DNA of 64,000 nucleotides from Macrotrachela quadricornifera (lineage: Eukaryota > Rotifera > Eurotatoria > Philodinida > Philodinidae), in assembly GCA_022393335.1 (NCBI GenBank), contig JAJEKB010020049.1, forward strand, positions 389,036 through 453,035. The letters run 5' to 3'. Positions 1-10,757 of the stretch are shown piece after piece. The notes beneath the pieces are model-generated. The model searched no databases, was not told the origin of the DNA, and saw only the letters and a program-made list of their open reading frames with translations. The position numbers and the translations under genes were made by a program. Numbering within the stretch: position 1 is the first letter of the stretch; each line of letters opens with the position of its first letter.

Positions 1-646
1 CATTAAATAATTGACTATCTTCATCATCTAAATCTGAATAATGTTCTTCATTTTGTACATTTTCATCTTCAGAAAATGCATTTTGATTTGGTCGTTTTAT
101 TTGTGCACTAGTAGGAGGTGATGGAGCAGATGGACGTTTTATTGGTGATATAATACGATCACCAGGTGATGTATATGTTGCTGCACGATGTGCAGTATTT
201 GTAATACATTGTGGTAAATCTTCATCAAGATCCATAACATTTGACATTGTTGGTAAAACAGGACGTTTATTAAGTGTTGATAAATGACCACGTTGTATTG
301 GTGTAAAATGATTAAATATTTGTTTTTTTGTTTGAATTTGTTTTGGTGATGTTAAAATTGTTTCTGTACGAAAAAATGTATTATTAGTTGAATTAGTATT
401 AGGTATAGATATATCAGGTAATGGAGGATATTTTTTAACAGGTACATCAATATGATTTTGATCTGATATTGAATTATTTGAAATAATAAATGATTGTTCA
501 CGTGCAATTTCACGAAAATCATCAATTGTTGAACGAATTATAGGAATGGTAGCAGTTGTTGTCGTATTTGGATGATTTTGTTGAGATGTTGAACCATTTA
601 CAATAGTTAAACGTGGAGTAGTATTATTATTACTGTACATAGTCAT
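1..646 (-). CDS. Partial N-terminal part of a disordered, unrecognised protein
   Basis: An open frame reads leftwards from an ATG at 646 for 215 codons without a stop and leaves the window at base 1, so the 3' part is missing. The visible protein is low-complexity: rich in Asn, Thr, Ser, Pro and Gln, with two similar basic-proline patches (SPIKRPSAPSPP and QIKRPNQN) followed by an acidic stretch rich in Asp and Glu. No domain is recognised. Such composition is common in nuclear regulators, but that is only a guess. A good 3' splice site (a T-run ending CTAG) lies just upstream, so this exon may start at 656 and the frame stays open through it. The true start may therefore be in an upstream exon. 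Confidence 0.6.
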   Translation of the reverse strand, partial: MTMYSNNNTTPRLTIVNGSTSQQNHPNTTTTATIPIIRSTIDDFREIAREQSFIISNNSISDQNHIDVPVKKYPPLPDISIPNTNSTNNTFFRTETILTSPKQIQTKKQIFNHFTPIQRGHLSTLNKRPVLPTMSNVMDLDEDLPQCITNTAHRAATYTSPGDRIISPIKRPSAPSPPTSAQIKRPNQNAFSEDENVQNEEHYSDLDDEDSQLFN

Positions 647-656
647 ATTAGATAAT

Positions 657-883
657 CTAGAAAAAAAATAATAAAAGTCAAATGAATGATTTTATATTTA
701 TTGTAAAAGAAATCTATTTCAATTATGTCTATAAAAATAATCAGTACTTAGTTATGTTATTTTATTATATGTACAAATTTTTTTTTTCTTCTTTATAAAA
801 ATTTTTGTAATGAGTAAGTACCTTATGTTTGTATGTATACATATATAAACGTCAATCACCTAGCACATAAAAGAAAAAAAAAA

Positions 884-914
<31 letters not shown>

Positions 915-1329
915 TGAATTGGAATTCTTTTCTTTTTCTGCTTTTTTTTTGATTTTTCTTTAATGTATGTTATTTTTTTACGACAACTAGAAAAAAAGAA
1001 TAAGAAAAGAGGGTTACTAAAACAACAATAACAACATGTGCATAAGACAGAAAAAAATAAAGTGAAGTAAACAGGAAATCCGTTCATACATCTTGTCCTG
1101 AAAATATAAAAATTTAACAAAAGAAAAGTAATAAGAATTTAAAGCATATTTTTCTTCAACATATAAACATTTTCTTATTTTATATATATATATATATTAT
1201 ATTCGTAAATTATCTAAAACAATTCATATTATGTAAACATATATTAGAGAAGAGAAAAGAAACAATAATAATGACAATATAATACTATAATATTTTACTG
1301 AAGGCAGTCATATGATTGTTGATTTTAAT
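657..1329. other. Non-coding gap with a GAT microsatellite
   Basis: This stretch is AT-rich, with homopolymer runs and a TA run near 1180-1200. The short frames here are low-complexity and show no family resemblance. No gene is seen. Confidence 0.6.
884..914. repeat. (GAT)n microsatellite, about 10 units
   Basis: Roughly ten uninterrupted GAT units, directly readable. It lies between the partial gene at the left edge and the decayed gene that starts near 1330. Confidence 0.95.
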
Positions 1330-2290
1330 AAAAAATATGAAAGTATCGTCGAATAATCTTCTTGAATTGCTTGTCGGATTAAATTGAAAAAATGAGTTGC
1401 GTCCATTGATTGTATAAAATTAACATTTCGTACATAAGATGGTGTCAGTAGTTTTTGTCAAACATGAATATTAACATCGGTAAATGCATAAACAGTATTG
1501 ATAATAAGATTAAAATGAGCAAAAAAAGTGGATGCTCCTGCTTCATCGCATATTGGAAGATTTCTTTGATAGTACTTAACAATGAGTGTTAGGCAGGGAT
1601 TAACTTTACTAGTGATGCTATCGATGTAAAATGAATCATGAGTGACTATCTGTGCAGCTCGATCAACAAGAGTGATAGAAGCAAAATTAGCAGTGAGTAC
1701 AATGAATGCAGCTTCGAGATCAAAGGGAAGATTAATGACTGAATTTAAGTCGGTTTGATGAACTGAACCAATAACCTGGATATAAAGAAATTAATATTTA
1801 TTTGAGCAAGATTTGTATCTATATAGCCACCTTGTATAAAGATCTCTTTAACATTACTTGCAAATATTGAATTTAGTCTTATTATTAAAACAATATTTAT
1901 TAAACAGTCCTAAAGCCAAGATCAATACTTGACGAGGATGAATATGAATCTGTTCGATAAGAAAGTTGATGCATTCATATTTTGAGCTTTCGATGTTGGA
2001 AAACCTTCTGGCAAAACAGATAATACAATATGTGTTGGATTTCCACCTACTAGTAGATCTTGACCATCAGTTTCAGTTGTTAGATTTTGCTCTGTAAATA
2101 CTTCTGTTCATGGAATTTTGTCATGTTTCCATACGAAAGTGAGTGTTTTGAGAGTAGATAATTAGTATCTTTATCAACTGGAATTTTAGTACTGAGAGTA
2201 TTTAATTCAAGAAAACGTAATACATGTTATATAATATGATCCATCCAACTGTTACCAACTACTTCTATCGTAGCATCAAGTAAGAGTAAA
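1330..2290 (-). pseudogene. Decayed protein-coding gene of unknown family
   Basis: Read on the minus strand, this region gives long protein-like blocks in different frames. One block (about 1775 down to 1330) contains VIGSVHQTDLNSV, then DEAGASTFFAHFNL, and is broken by an in-frame TGA at 1460-1458, after which the same frame continues (LLTPSYVRN, FIQSMDATHFFNL). A second block (about 2110 down to 1890) includes GGNPTHIVLSVLPEGF and, after a frame change, EQIHIHPRQVLILALGL. Further upstream, near 2290-2220, is a short block with an in-frame TAA. The protein-like composition with stops and frame changes is typical of a recent pseudogene. Introns may account for some breaks but not the internal TGA. 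The family is not recognised. Confidence 0.5.
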
Positions 2291-2753
2291 ACAAAAATAA
2301 ATTAAGCTGAACCAAACTAATTGTTTAGACAATGTACAGAAGAAATATAGATATATATAAATAAAAGAAAAGCTGTCGTACACTTGTTTTATACATGAAG
2401 ACAATAAGTATTCGTTTTTTTCTTTTATGTTCCGCTCATTGTATATTCATATTTCTTTCCTATTCTCTTTCTTTTCGTTACATACTATTAATTCATATAT
2501 TTCACATTAAGAATTACACATAAATCAATTTCAATGAAAGAATTCATTGAAATGTTGCCTCTTTTTCTTCTTTTAAATAATTCTCAAATGATAAAAAAAA
2601 GATATATTACTAAAATATTATACCGATCATTCATGTAGAATAACGAACAACCAAATAAGTTTCTATTTATGATTTGTGAATAAACAGTTGATTTATCTTC
2701 TGTATCTTTTTATTATATTTAAATGAAAATTATTAAATTTATTAAATATTCTA

Positions 2754-5465
2754 TTAATCTGATAATTTAGAAAATCTTTTATTTGATTCAGGAAAATCTA
2801 CTCCTAGAACAAATCCAGAAAATAATCCAAATAATATTGATGGTATTATATATTCATATTTGCAAATAAAATTTAAACGAATATTATCATCAAATGGAAT
2901 CATACTAATAAAAATTCCAATGAATAAAAATCCTATTGACATCCATTGATAAATCTTTAATTTACACCAAATAATTGTTTGAATTTCACCTCGATATGCT
3001 TCTTCAACAAATCGACTAAGACCAATTAAAATAAAATAAAGACTAATTAATAAACATAATGCAACATTTGAATACCAAAGTCTCCATAGAATCATTCCAA
3101 TAATAATATTAGCGAGTATTGAATAACCTGCTGTTATATGAATATAAGTATTTTTTAATTGTGATAATGAACATACACGTGATTTTGGATTTGTAATTAA
3201 TATTCCAATAAATTTATTTGTTGATTTACCATGACAACATCCTTGTATAATACATCGTAAACGACCGATTGCTTGTATCCAAGGACTAGCTAAAGCATAT
3301 GCAGATAAAATTGAAATAATTGGAATATTAAATAACCATGAAGCAAGAATTGATCCAATAATACCACCTGTAATACAACCAAAATAACCAAATGGTCGAG
3401 ATAATCCAGAAGATTTTTCAATAAATTGTGCCCACATTGATGCAGTAATTAATGATAAACAACTTACGAGAAATAGAGCATAAACATGCTCAATAAGTGA
3501 ACATAAAATAAAAAAACCAATAAATCCACTTAGAAAACTATACAAACTATGATTGATAATACGAAATTTACCAAATCTATAAGCTGTCCATGAATTACCT
3601 AAATTTTCAAAATAATTTCTTATATAAATCCATAATATTTCTCTTTGAATACAAATAATAAATAATATAAAACCTGCTATAACATCAAGAATACTATGCA
3701 TTCCTGTTGTTATACAACTAATAGAAATAAATGTAGATAAAATATAAAATATAAATTTATATTTTAAAAATCTTAAAGAATAATAATAAGCTGATAAATA
3801 TGCCCATGATACATGAAATGATGGAAAAGCACCTGTTGGTCCATCAATATTTCGTTCATAAAATAATAATTTTCCTAAAATTGTTTTTGGAATAAATTCT
3901 CTTGGTATAGCAATAAATGGAAAAATAAATTGTAAATAAATACCAATACTAACATTTATTAAACCAGCAAAAATAAATGAACGAATTTGTTGTTTTGTTT
4001 GTAAAAAAAATGGTAAAAATATGATATATGGATAAGCAAAAAGATAAAATAATTCTGTTGATTCAATAACAGGAATATTATATTCAAATGTGAAATAAGT
4101 TGATATAGAATTTAATGGAATACCTATAAATATAATACATTGATAAAATATTAACCAAGGAATTAAAACTAAACAATAAATTGATATAATATCTTTTAAT
4201 TGAGATTTCATTTTAATATTTTCAGGTATAGTTATTAATGGTTTCCAAATATATTCAGGAAATCGTTTTTTTAAATCTTCATTTTCATATCCATATATAA
4301 GTGCAAACCATGATAATGTTAAAATAGGAGAAACTAACCAAAATCCACTTTTTGATTCATTATATACTGATAAACCAAAACTTAATAATGAACTTCCAAT
4401 ATATAATGGATGTGAAAATATTTTATATATACCTGTTGTAACTAATTTTGATGGTGGATAAGCATTCATTGGTAAACCATTACCTTTAAACCATAAATCT
4501 AACATTGATATAATCATTAAAATTATACCAAATAATATTAATAAAAAAGATCCAATAGAATTTATTGGTATAGGAAGATGAATATATTTTTCTGTTTGTT
4601 TTGACCAAAAAATTAATATTAATGGAAGTAAAATCATAAAAAATGAACCATAAAATATCTTTCCAAAAATATTTTTCTTTGGTTTCCAATTAACATTTTC
4701 ATGTATAGACCAACCTTGTGCAATTAAACAATTATTTTCATATAATTTACTCCAAGTTTGCCATTTACATTCATTTATATTAAAAAATCCTGATGGAAAT
4801 ATTTTTTTAATCCATGAAAATTTATCAAATACAGTTTTTATTAATGGTCCATTACGTAATGTATATTTTTCAGATAAAATTAAACGATAATTTTCAAATT
4901 CTAACATATTATCATTAATAATTCCATTAATATATTTGATTCCATTATAAAATATTAAAAATTTTTCTTCTTTACCTTCCCAACGAATCCAAATAATATA
5001 TTGATTTTCACATAAAAATCTTCCCCATCGTAATATATCAATTGGTATATGCCAAGGTTTTAATGTTAATGTTAATCTTTCAACATAACCAAAACCTTGA
5101 TATATTTTATCATCAATATTTATTTGTCCATATGCATTTGGCATAAAACATTCCCATAAAATATATCCATTTTTATTTTCATATAATTTTTCAATAATTA
5201 ATTCATTTTTTGATTCCCATTTACCGGATAATTTCATAGAATTAATATAAAAAATTTTATTATCTAATATTGGTGGTTTATAATTTAAAAATGTTGCTTT
5301 TGATATTAAATTACATTTTTCAAGAAATTGTAAAATATTTGTAAAACTAAGTTTTAAAAAGTTCCATTCAACTTCTCCTAAATAAATAATTGTTGTATCA
5401 CCAGTTTTTTCATCAATTATATCAGCATACCATTTATAAATATGAAAATTTTTTCTTACAGCCAT
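2754..5465 (-). CDS. Multidomain membrane protein: lipocalin-like / ICMT-PEMT methyltransferase / PAP2 phosphatase / Lgt-like transferase
   Basis: This is a single exon of about 900 codons. Residue numbers count from an alternative upstream ATG at 5504; the ATG at 5465 (residue 14) has the better context and is preferred. Residues 14-285 form a soluble, Trp-rich, probably beta-rich region resembling CrtC or tocopherol-cyclase style lipid-binding folds (tentative). Residues 285-430 carry membrane segments and the ICMT/PEMT signature (PPSKLVTTGIYKIFSHPLYIG, then E408 and the FPEY stretch), which implies SAM-dependent methylation of a lipid or prenyl substrate. Residues 480-620 look like a PAP2/inositol-phosphorylceramide-synthase type phosphatase, with PSFH at 561-564 and H603/D607. 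Residues 700-870 match prolipoprotein diacylglyceryl transferase: GRLRCIIQGCCHGK at 747-760 and RFVEEAYRGE at 831-840. About 15 or more membrane segments are expected. Lgt is a bacterial enzyme, so bacterial origin is likely (inference). Base composition matches the surrounding DNA, so the gene is not a very recent arrival or contamination. Confidence 0.85.
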   Translation of the reverse strand: MAVRKNFHIYKWYADIIDEKTGDTTIIYLGEVEWNFLKLSFTNILQFLEKCNLISKATFLNYKPPILDNKIFYINSMKLSGKWESKNELIIEKLYENKNGYILWECFMPNAYGQINIDDKIYQGFGYVERLTLTLKPWHIPIDILRWGRFLCENQYIIWIRWEGKEEKFLIFYNGIKYINGIINDNMLEFENYRLILSEKYTLRNGPLIKTVFDKFSWIKKIFPSGFFNINECKWQTWSKLYENNCLIAQGWSIHENVNWKPKKNIFGKIFYGSFFMILLPLILIFWSKQTEKYIHLPIPINSIGSFLLILFGIILMIISMLDLWFKGNGLPMNAYPPSKLVTTGIYKIFSHPLYIGSSLLSFGLSVYNESKSGFWLVSPILTLSWFALIYGYENEDLKKRFPEYIWKPLITIPENIKMKSQLKDIISIYCLVLIPWLIFYQCIIFIGIPLNSISTYFTFEYNIPVIESTELFYLFAYPYIIFLPFFLQTKQQIRSFIFAGLINVSIGIYLQFIFPFIAIPREFIPKTILGKLLFYERNIDGPTGAFPSFHVSWAYLSAYYYSLRFLKYKFIFYILSTFISISCITTGMHSILDVIAGFILFIICIQREILWIYIRNYFENLGNSWTAYRFGKFRIINHSLYSFLSGFIGFFILCSLIEHVYALFLVSCLSLITASMWAQFIEKSSGLSRPFGYFGCITGGIIGSILASWLFNIPIISILSAYALASPWIQAIGRLRCIIQGCCHGKSTNKFIGILITNPKSRVCSLSQLKNTYIHITAGYSILANIIIGMILWRLWYSNVALCLLISLYFILIGLSRFVEEAYRGEIQTIIWCKLKIYQWMSIGFLFIGIFISMIPFDDNIRLNFICKYEYIIPSILFGLFSGFVLGVDFPESNKRFSKLSD

Positions 5466-5504
5466 ATAGATAAAAATCTTAAATAAAAAGACTATGCAAT
5501 ACAT

Positions 5505-8500
5505 ATCAATGAAAGCAAATGTATTACTATTATGATATAATGATATAGAAAAATAAGATATTTAACACATTCGACCCGATTCAGTTTTTTTAGAAAATTT
5601 TTTTTGAGAAGTTAACTTCTAATAAATGTACTTAATGATCTTTTCATTATCTTCAACAGATTTATGTATCATTCTCTTTTTTATATCACTACATAACAAG
5701 TCACTTTTTTTTGACCAACTGAGTACTAGCTTGAGTTGCTTTTTTGTTCCTCTTCATATTATACAATAGAAAACAACAATCAAGAGAAACGAGCTCGACA
5801 ACAGCAAAACATAGTAAAAACCTTCTGTTTTCTTTTGTTTTGATTGTTTTAATAAGAAACATTTCGCTGTATAATAAATGATTCAAAAAATAGCTAAGGC
5901 AAAGCAGAAAGTACGTATTGTGTACGCTACTACGTAAGAAGAAGGAAAGAAAAGGTTTTCCTGTTTGATTTCTTGCTAAAATAAAGTACGACCCATCGGT
6001 AGGCTTCATTGGATCGAATATGTTAATGGTCATAATTGCGCCCGATCAAAATGGCAAAAAATCCTTTTTTCATATTTCAGTATCAAAGTTATTTCACTTT
6101 ATCTATTTATAACTACATTTCATTGTTACAGAATGAAGGTTTTTATTGAAAATCTAAAAATAAAGGACAGGCTAGGTAGCCTGCCTGACCTGAATAAGCT
6201 ATTGGTCGAATGTGCTTAATCTGTGCTAGGCTTAGAAACCTCGGCTTGTGCCTATCACTGATGGGCAGGTCCAGTGTTCTCTTTGAGTCTCGGATTTCTA
6301 GAGCGTCGAATTCTGGATATTTGAGAAGAATTTATTTTTGAAACGCTTCAATTTCGAGAGAAATAGACCCAAAATATCTTAAGCAGTAAAAACGTGGTAT
6401 TCCAGAAAATAGCTTTTGATAGTTTATACCATTCGAAGAAGGTCACAAATAGAATCCAAGACCATATTCAGATTCTTCGTGAACAGGTACGACAAACCAA
6501 ACTAAAACTGACTTTATTTTACGAAGATATTGACTATTACGTATGTATTCACTATTCAGCTTGAGTGACAAATCTTAGTTACGGCTAGAAATATGTATTT
6601 AGCGTAACTAAAATCGATGGTCAATCATTGTATTATGATGTAGAACAACCGACCTGAAAACAAATTATTTTTGCTATTTTCTCATTTTTAAGATAATTTC
6701 GTATCAGACCGATTCATACATGAATGACTTGATATAGTAATGTACATAATCGGCTAAATTAGTACTATACATGCTATTTACAGAAAAAAGTCAAGACTGC
6801 AAAATGATAAAAATCATGGAAATGGTCATGGTAGGTCAAGAAGTGATATTTTGTGGTCTCAAAAACCAAAATATCAACCAAAAGTCTTAGAATAGTGAGG
6901 TCTTCAATCGCTTAAAATTTCAGTTTGTCTGTTGAAGATCACTATAAACGTGGTAGATTTCTGATGGAAATATCTTACATGATTACTATAGTTTGATGTT
7001 ATGATATAAAACTGAATAGAATTTAATCAACTTGGATACTTTAAAGAATAGTTCTAGAGGAAAGATCTTGACGAAAACAATGTGAATATTTTTCGAGCGT
7101 TATCTGACTGTTCATAAATTTTAGTGATGATTCGAGGCCTGTGTTTTCTTTAAAGCAAATGCAAAGTTAGTGTTTATAGATGTTCGTGTATTTTACAAAT
7201 ACTCAATAAATTCAGTAGGCTCACGAAAGCCTCCAATAATACAATCCTTATTAATGGTTATTCTAAACCTTACCACTATCACTGGAAATTCAGCACTGTT
7301 CAGAAATTCACTTTTTCGTGAAATTTTTAGAAACTTAAGGATCAATGCGTCTCATATCCATTTTTATCTATTAGTTTTTTCTATGTAGCAGTAATCAGAA
7401 ATCAGAAATTTACTTTTCTCGAAAATCTCTGAAATTGATAGGCAAAGGAGAGTATAAGAAAATTCATTTCTAAAACTTTTTCAGCGTTTTTTTTCATCAG
7501 ACAAATTTTTTAAAAGTAGATTCATGGATTGAGAAAAGTGAAACTTACTGTCATTGGACTAACATTTTTTATGCTGATTTTTAGGCCCTTCCACTAAAAT
7601 GGACATAAAAAATCCATAAGATTGAATTTAAAAATTCTGTCTGATGAAAAGTTGTACACTGACATGTGTTTCAAATTGAAACGACTCCGAACTCGATACC
7701 TTGTATTGCGATGGAGTAATGTTTATTCCCCTAAAGGCCAGGAATGACCCTAAGAATCAGCTGAAACTTTGGTCTAGTATGACTAACTGGGCTGAAATTT
7801 TCAGCTCAAAAGATCCATTCTAAGTGAAACATCGCTTTTGAAAAGAGTGACCTGAATCAATTGTAATAATTTCGAACTATTCTGCATCGTTCTATTTATT
7901 AATTACATCCAGGAATAAATTTCTGAATTGGATTGAACAAAGAATTTTACTAAATTTCTGGTTAAAAAGCACAAATTAGAGGCAGGAATTTACTAAGAAT
8001 TGCCTACAATTTGAGATTTGCCAAGTTCTCACACTCTTAGTGAAGAGTTAAGATATTATGTAAACAATTGATCAGTAATTTCAAAATGTTAAATAAAATA
8101 TTCAGAATTCAACAGTTTATTATTCATCTGTTGAAAAATTTTAGAATCATTAATATGCTAAGTTGTTGAAGAACAGCTTTTCTTCTTCTATCTGATGTTA
8201 TTAATAAATTAAATTGATTAATTTTTCAAATGATATTTATAACATCTTCAATGAAATCATATATTCAAAGGAAGAAATAAATTTGTATGATAAAATAATC
8301 AATTTTTCTCATAAAATATGTCAAAATATAAGAAATATACTCTTTCTCATTTGACATTAAATAAATACATGAACAACTAAAATAACGTATTTTATTATTT
8401 GTGCGATAAAATATCATCAAAATCTTACCTAATATATGTAAAACAAATTGAAATGTCCTTCAGTCAATAAATATTCTTGGATATATGTATGTATCCTTCA

Positions 8501-10479
8501 AAAGCAGAAAAAAGAATCAATATACAAAACCGATTAATATTCGCTTATTCATGGTGAAATATAAGACCTTAGGCACCTTCCGACATCTCATACAATCGAT
8601 ATTCTTTTTTTTTATATATGTACAATGTATATAAAAAGATTAATGAATCATACAAAATATATGTACACAGAACATTTTATAACATATTCGATTAAAAACA
8701 GAACGACATTTTGTTGATACTTATTAAATTACAATCAATTTGTAATAGAAGGATAAAGTTATAATATGTAGGCCTTGATTAAAATAATTGTCATTTAGAA
8801 GACTAAAAGAGATCCAGAAAGCAAACAAGAATCTTTTACGTTAAAAAAAAATAACTAAATAAAGTTATGTAATATTTGAAAGTTTAGTCAATAAATAATT
8901 TCACATACGTGAAGATCTAATAGCGTATGATTAAAAAATCGAAGAAAAAAATAAACTTTTACATTTTGTTAATTTTCGTATTATTTTATTGAATTTTTGT
9001 ACAAGTTATAAATAAATAAAATATAGCAAAAATATCTTCGATTAAAAAAAAACATTCAATTTGAGATATCATATATGCATTTTTATAGAAGAGAACTAGC
9101 TAAAATATTTCTTTAATAATAATCCAATAATTGTGAAAAAACATGTTATTCATACTTCGATCTATTCATAATACAAGGACAATATTGATCACATTGAATA
9201 TATTTTTTTCTTGTTCTTCTTTTTTTTTTGTTATTTCTAAACTGGGTCGCTTCCACCTAAAAAATAACGAAAGGAATGATTCATATCTTAAATTTTCATT
9301 TATAAATATCCTATTAAGTTATATTAATCAATCATTCTATTTTAGTTATACTTATTTTCCTTTATTACTAAAATTATCCTATAATTTTTGTATTGTACGA
9401 TTGAAAGCATCGATTCAAGAATCTTTTTGTACACAATTGATCATTTTATATCGATGTAACAAATTGGAATTTTTTTATAATAGATTTTAAATCATATATC
9501 CTAAAAGATGCGAATTTTAATGGTGATTTCAAATATTACATTAAAATTCGAAGACTATTTTATCGGTAGATGCTAGTAGAAAACGATTTTCAGTTGTCAT
9601 CATCAGATGACCTAGTCCATCGCTAAATAGTCTAAAAAATACTCGGTCTTGTGCGGAACTCACATACTTTTCAAAGAAGAGCTGTGAGTGTGACCTTAAA
9701 TCAAGTCTTTTGCAATTCCTATCCCCTCTATCGGTCCTAGTAACCGAAGTTAAAGGTCAATAAGTGCCTTCTCTTGATTACAAGGAAGGATTCAAAGACT
9801 AATTGCTAGGTTTCCTCTAGCAAGGCGAAAAGGTATCTCAGATATAATAGCGTCTTGACCACTCTTGGATTCCCGGACCCTTTAAAATTGCTCTATGAAC
9901 TAAAATTTTCTGCCGAAAATTCTGACCGATGTGAATATTGCAAGTCTTAATATTCAATACAACGAAATAACTATTATAGATACCGATCACTGCGCCATAA
10001 TTGCATTGTTAATGTATCAGAATCACAATAGGATCAACACAAGAAGTGTTCACTGTTGAAATTCTAACTTTTGAAAATAATTAATGTCACACTTTATGTG
10101 TTTATCAGGATACATATTATCGTTTTCAGAGCTATTATAAAATTAAATGAATGAAAAAGAAATTAAATAATTATTGAACAACATTAGCATAATTGAGAAA
10201 TAAGGCACATTTCAAGAATTCGAGTAGAAGAAAAATATATTTAAAATGCAGAAATAAATAAGCTGGAGCAAATGATAGGCAATCAATTTTCATTGCAAAA
10301 CAACTATTATCTGTTAGAGTTTTGTCACTTATGGTATTTTGTATAAGCGTAATGATACTAAAAAGATAGACATGAGTTCTACATTTCAATTCTGTAAATT
10401 TATTATATTTTTTAGTATTTTTCAAATGATTTTTTAATCTTTCTATCTCATAAACATGGTTTAAAAGTTTTTAATATAT
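5505..10479. other. Long intergenic region without a recognised gene
   Basis: About 5 kb of AT-rich DNA. Open frames (5701-6033 minus, 7170-7388 plus, 9143-9490 plus, 10171-10425 minus) are short, low-complexity and match no family I know. A slightly GC-richer patch near 9590-9900 may be an old repeat but shows no clear ends. Confidence 0.5.
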
Positions 10480-10757
10480 ACAATTTTGTAGAGCATGGCA
10501 AGCTCTATGGAACAATGTAAAAATATCAAAACAAAATACTAAAATTCACTCTTGAATCATTCATATTTTACTTCGCTATCAGAGAAAAAGCATAAAATTT
10601 CTTAAATTCGACATGAAGAAATTTTCATAACTCTTATACAATTTAGTATAAAAAATTCCCATTTTTGATGCGCTTTCATTGGGTATAAAATTGGTTATGT
10701 ATGCTATTTGAAATTATAGTGTTATTCCTGTGGAAAAGTATTTTTACACACCCTGCA
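10480..10757. repeat. Diverged single-arm copy of the 38.6-39.5 kb foldback element
   Basis: The order of short matches follows the right arm of the foldback at 39255-39537: TTTTGTAGAGC, then an ATGTAAAAATATC block, then GCATAAAATTTCT, CCCATTTTT, GGTATAAAATT, and a terminal ACACCCTGCA that matches AACCCTGTA. The copy is heavily diverged. The opposite arm is not visible within the expected 0.9 kb on the left, so this is a half element. Confidence 0.65.

Noticed and set aside
2754..5504. Bacterial contamination as the source of the tri-domain gene
   Set aside because: Base composition and codon choice equal the neighbouring rotifer-like genes, and flanking DNA is eukaryotic repeats and spacers, so an integrated old gene is more likely.
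5701..6033. 110-codon minus-strand frame
   Set aside because: No domain, no splice context and no family resemblance; a chance frame in spacer DNA is as likely.
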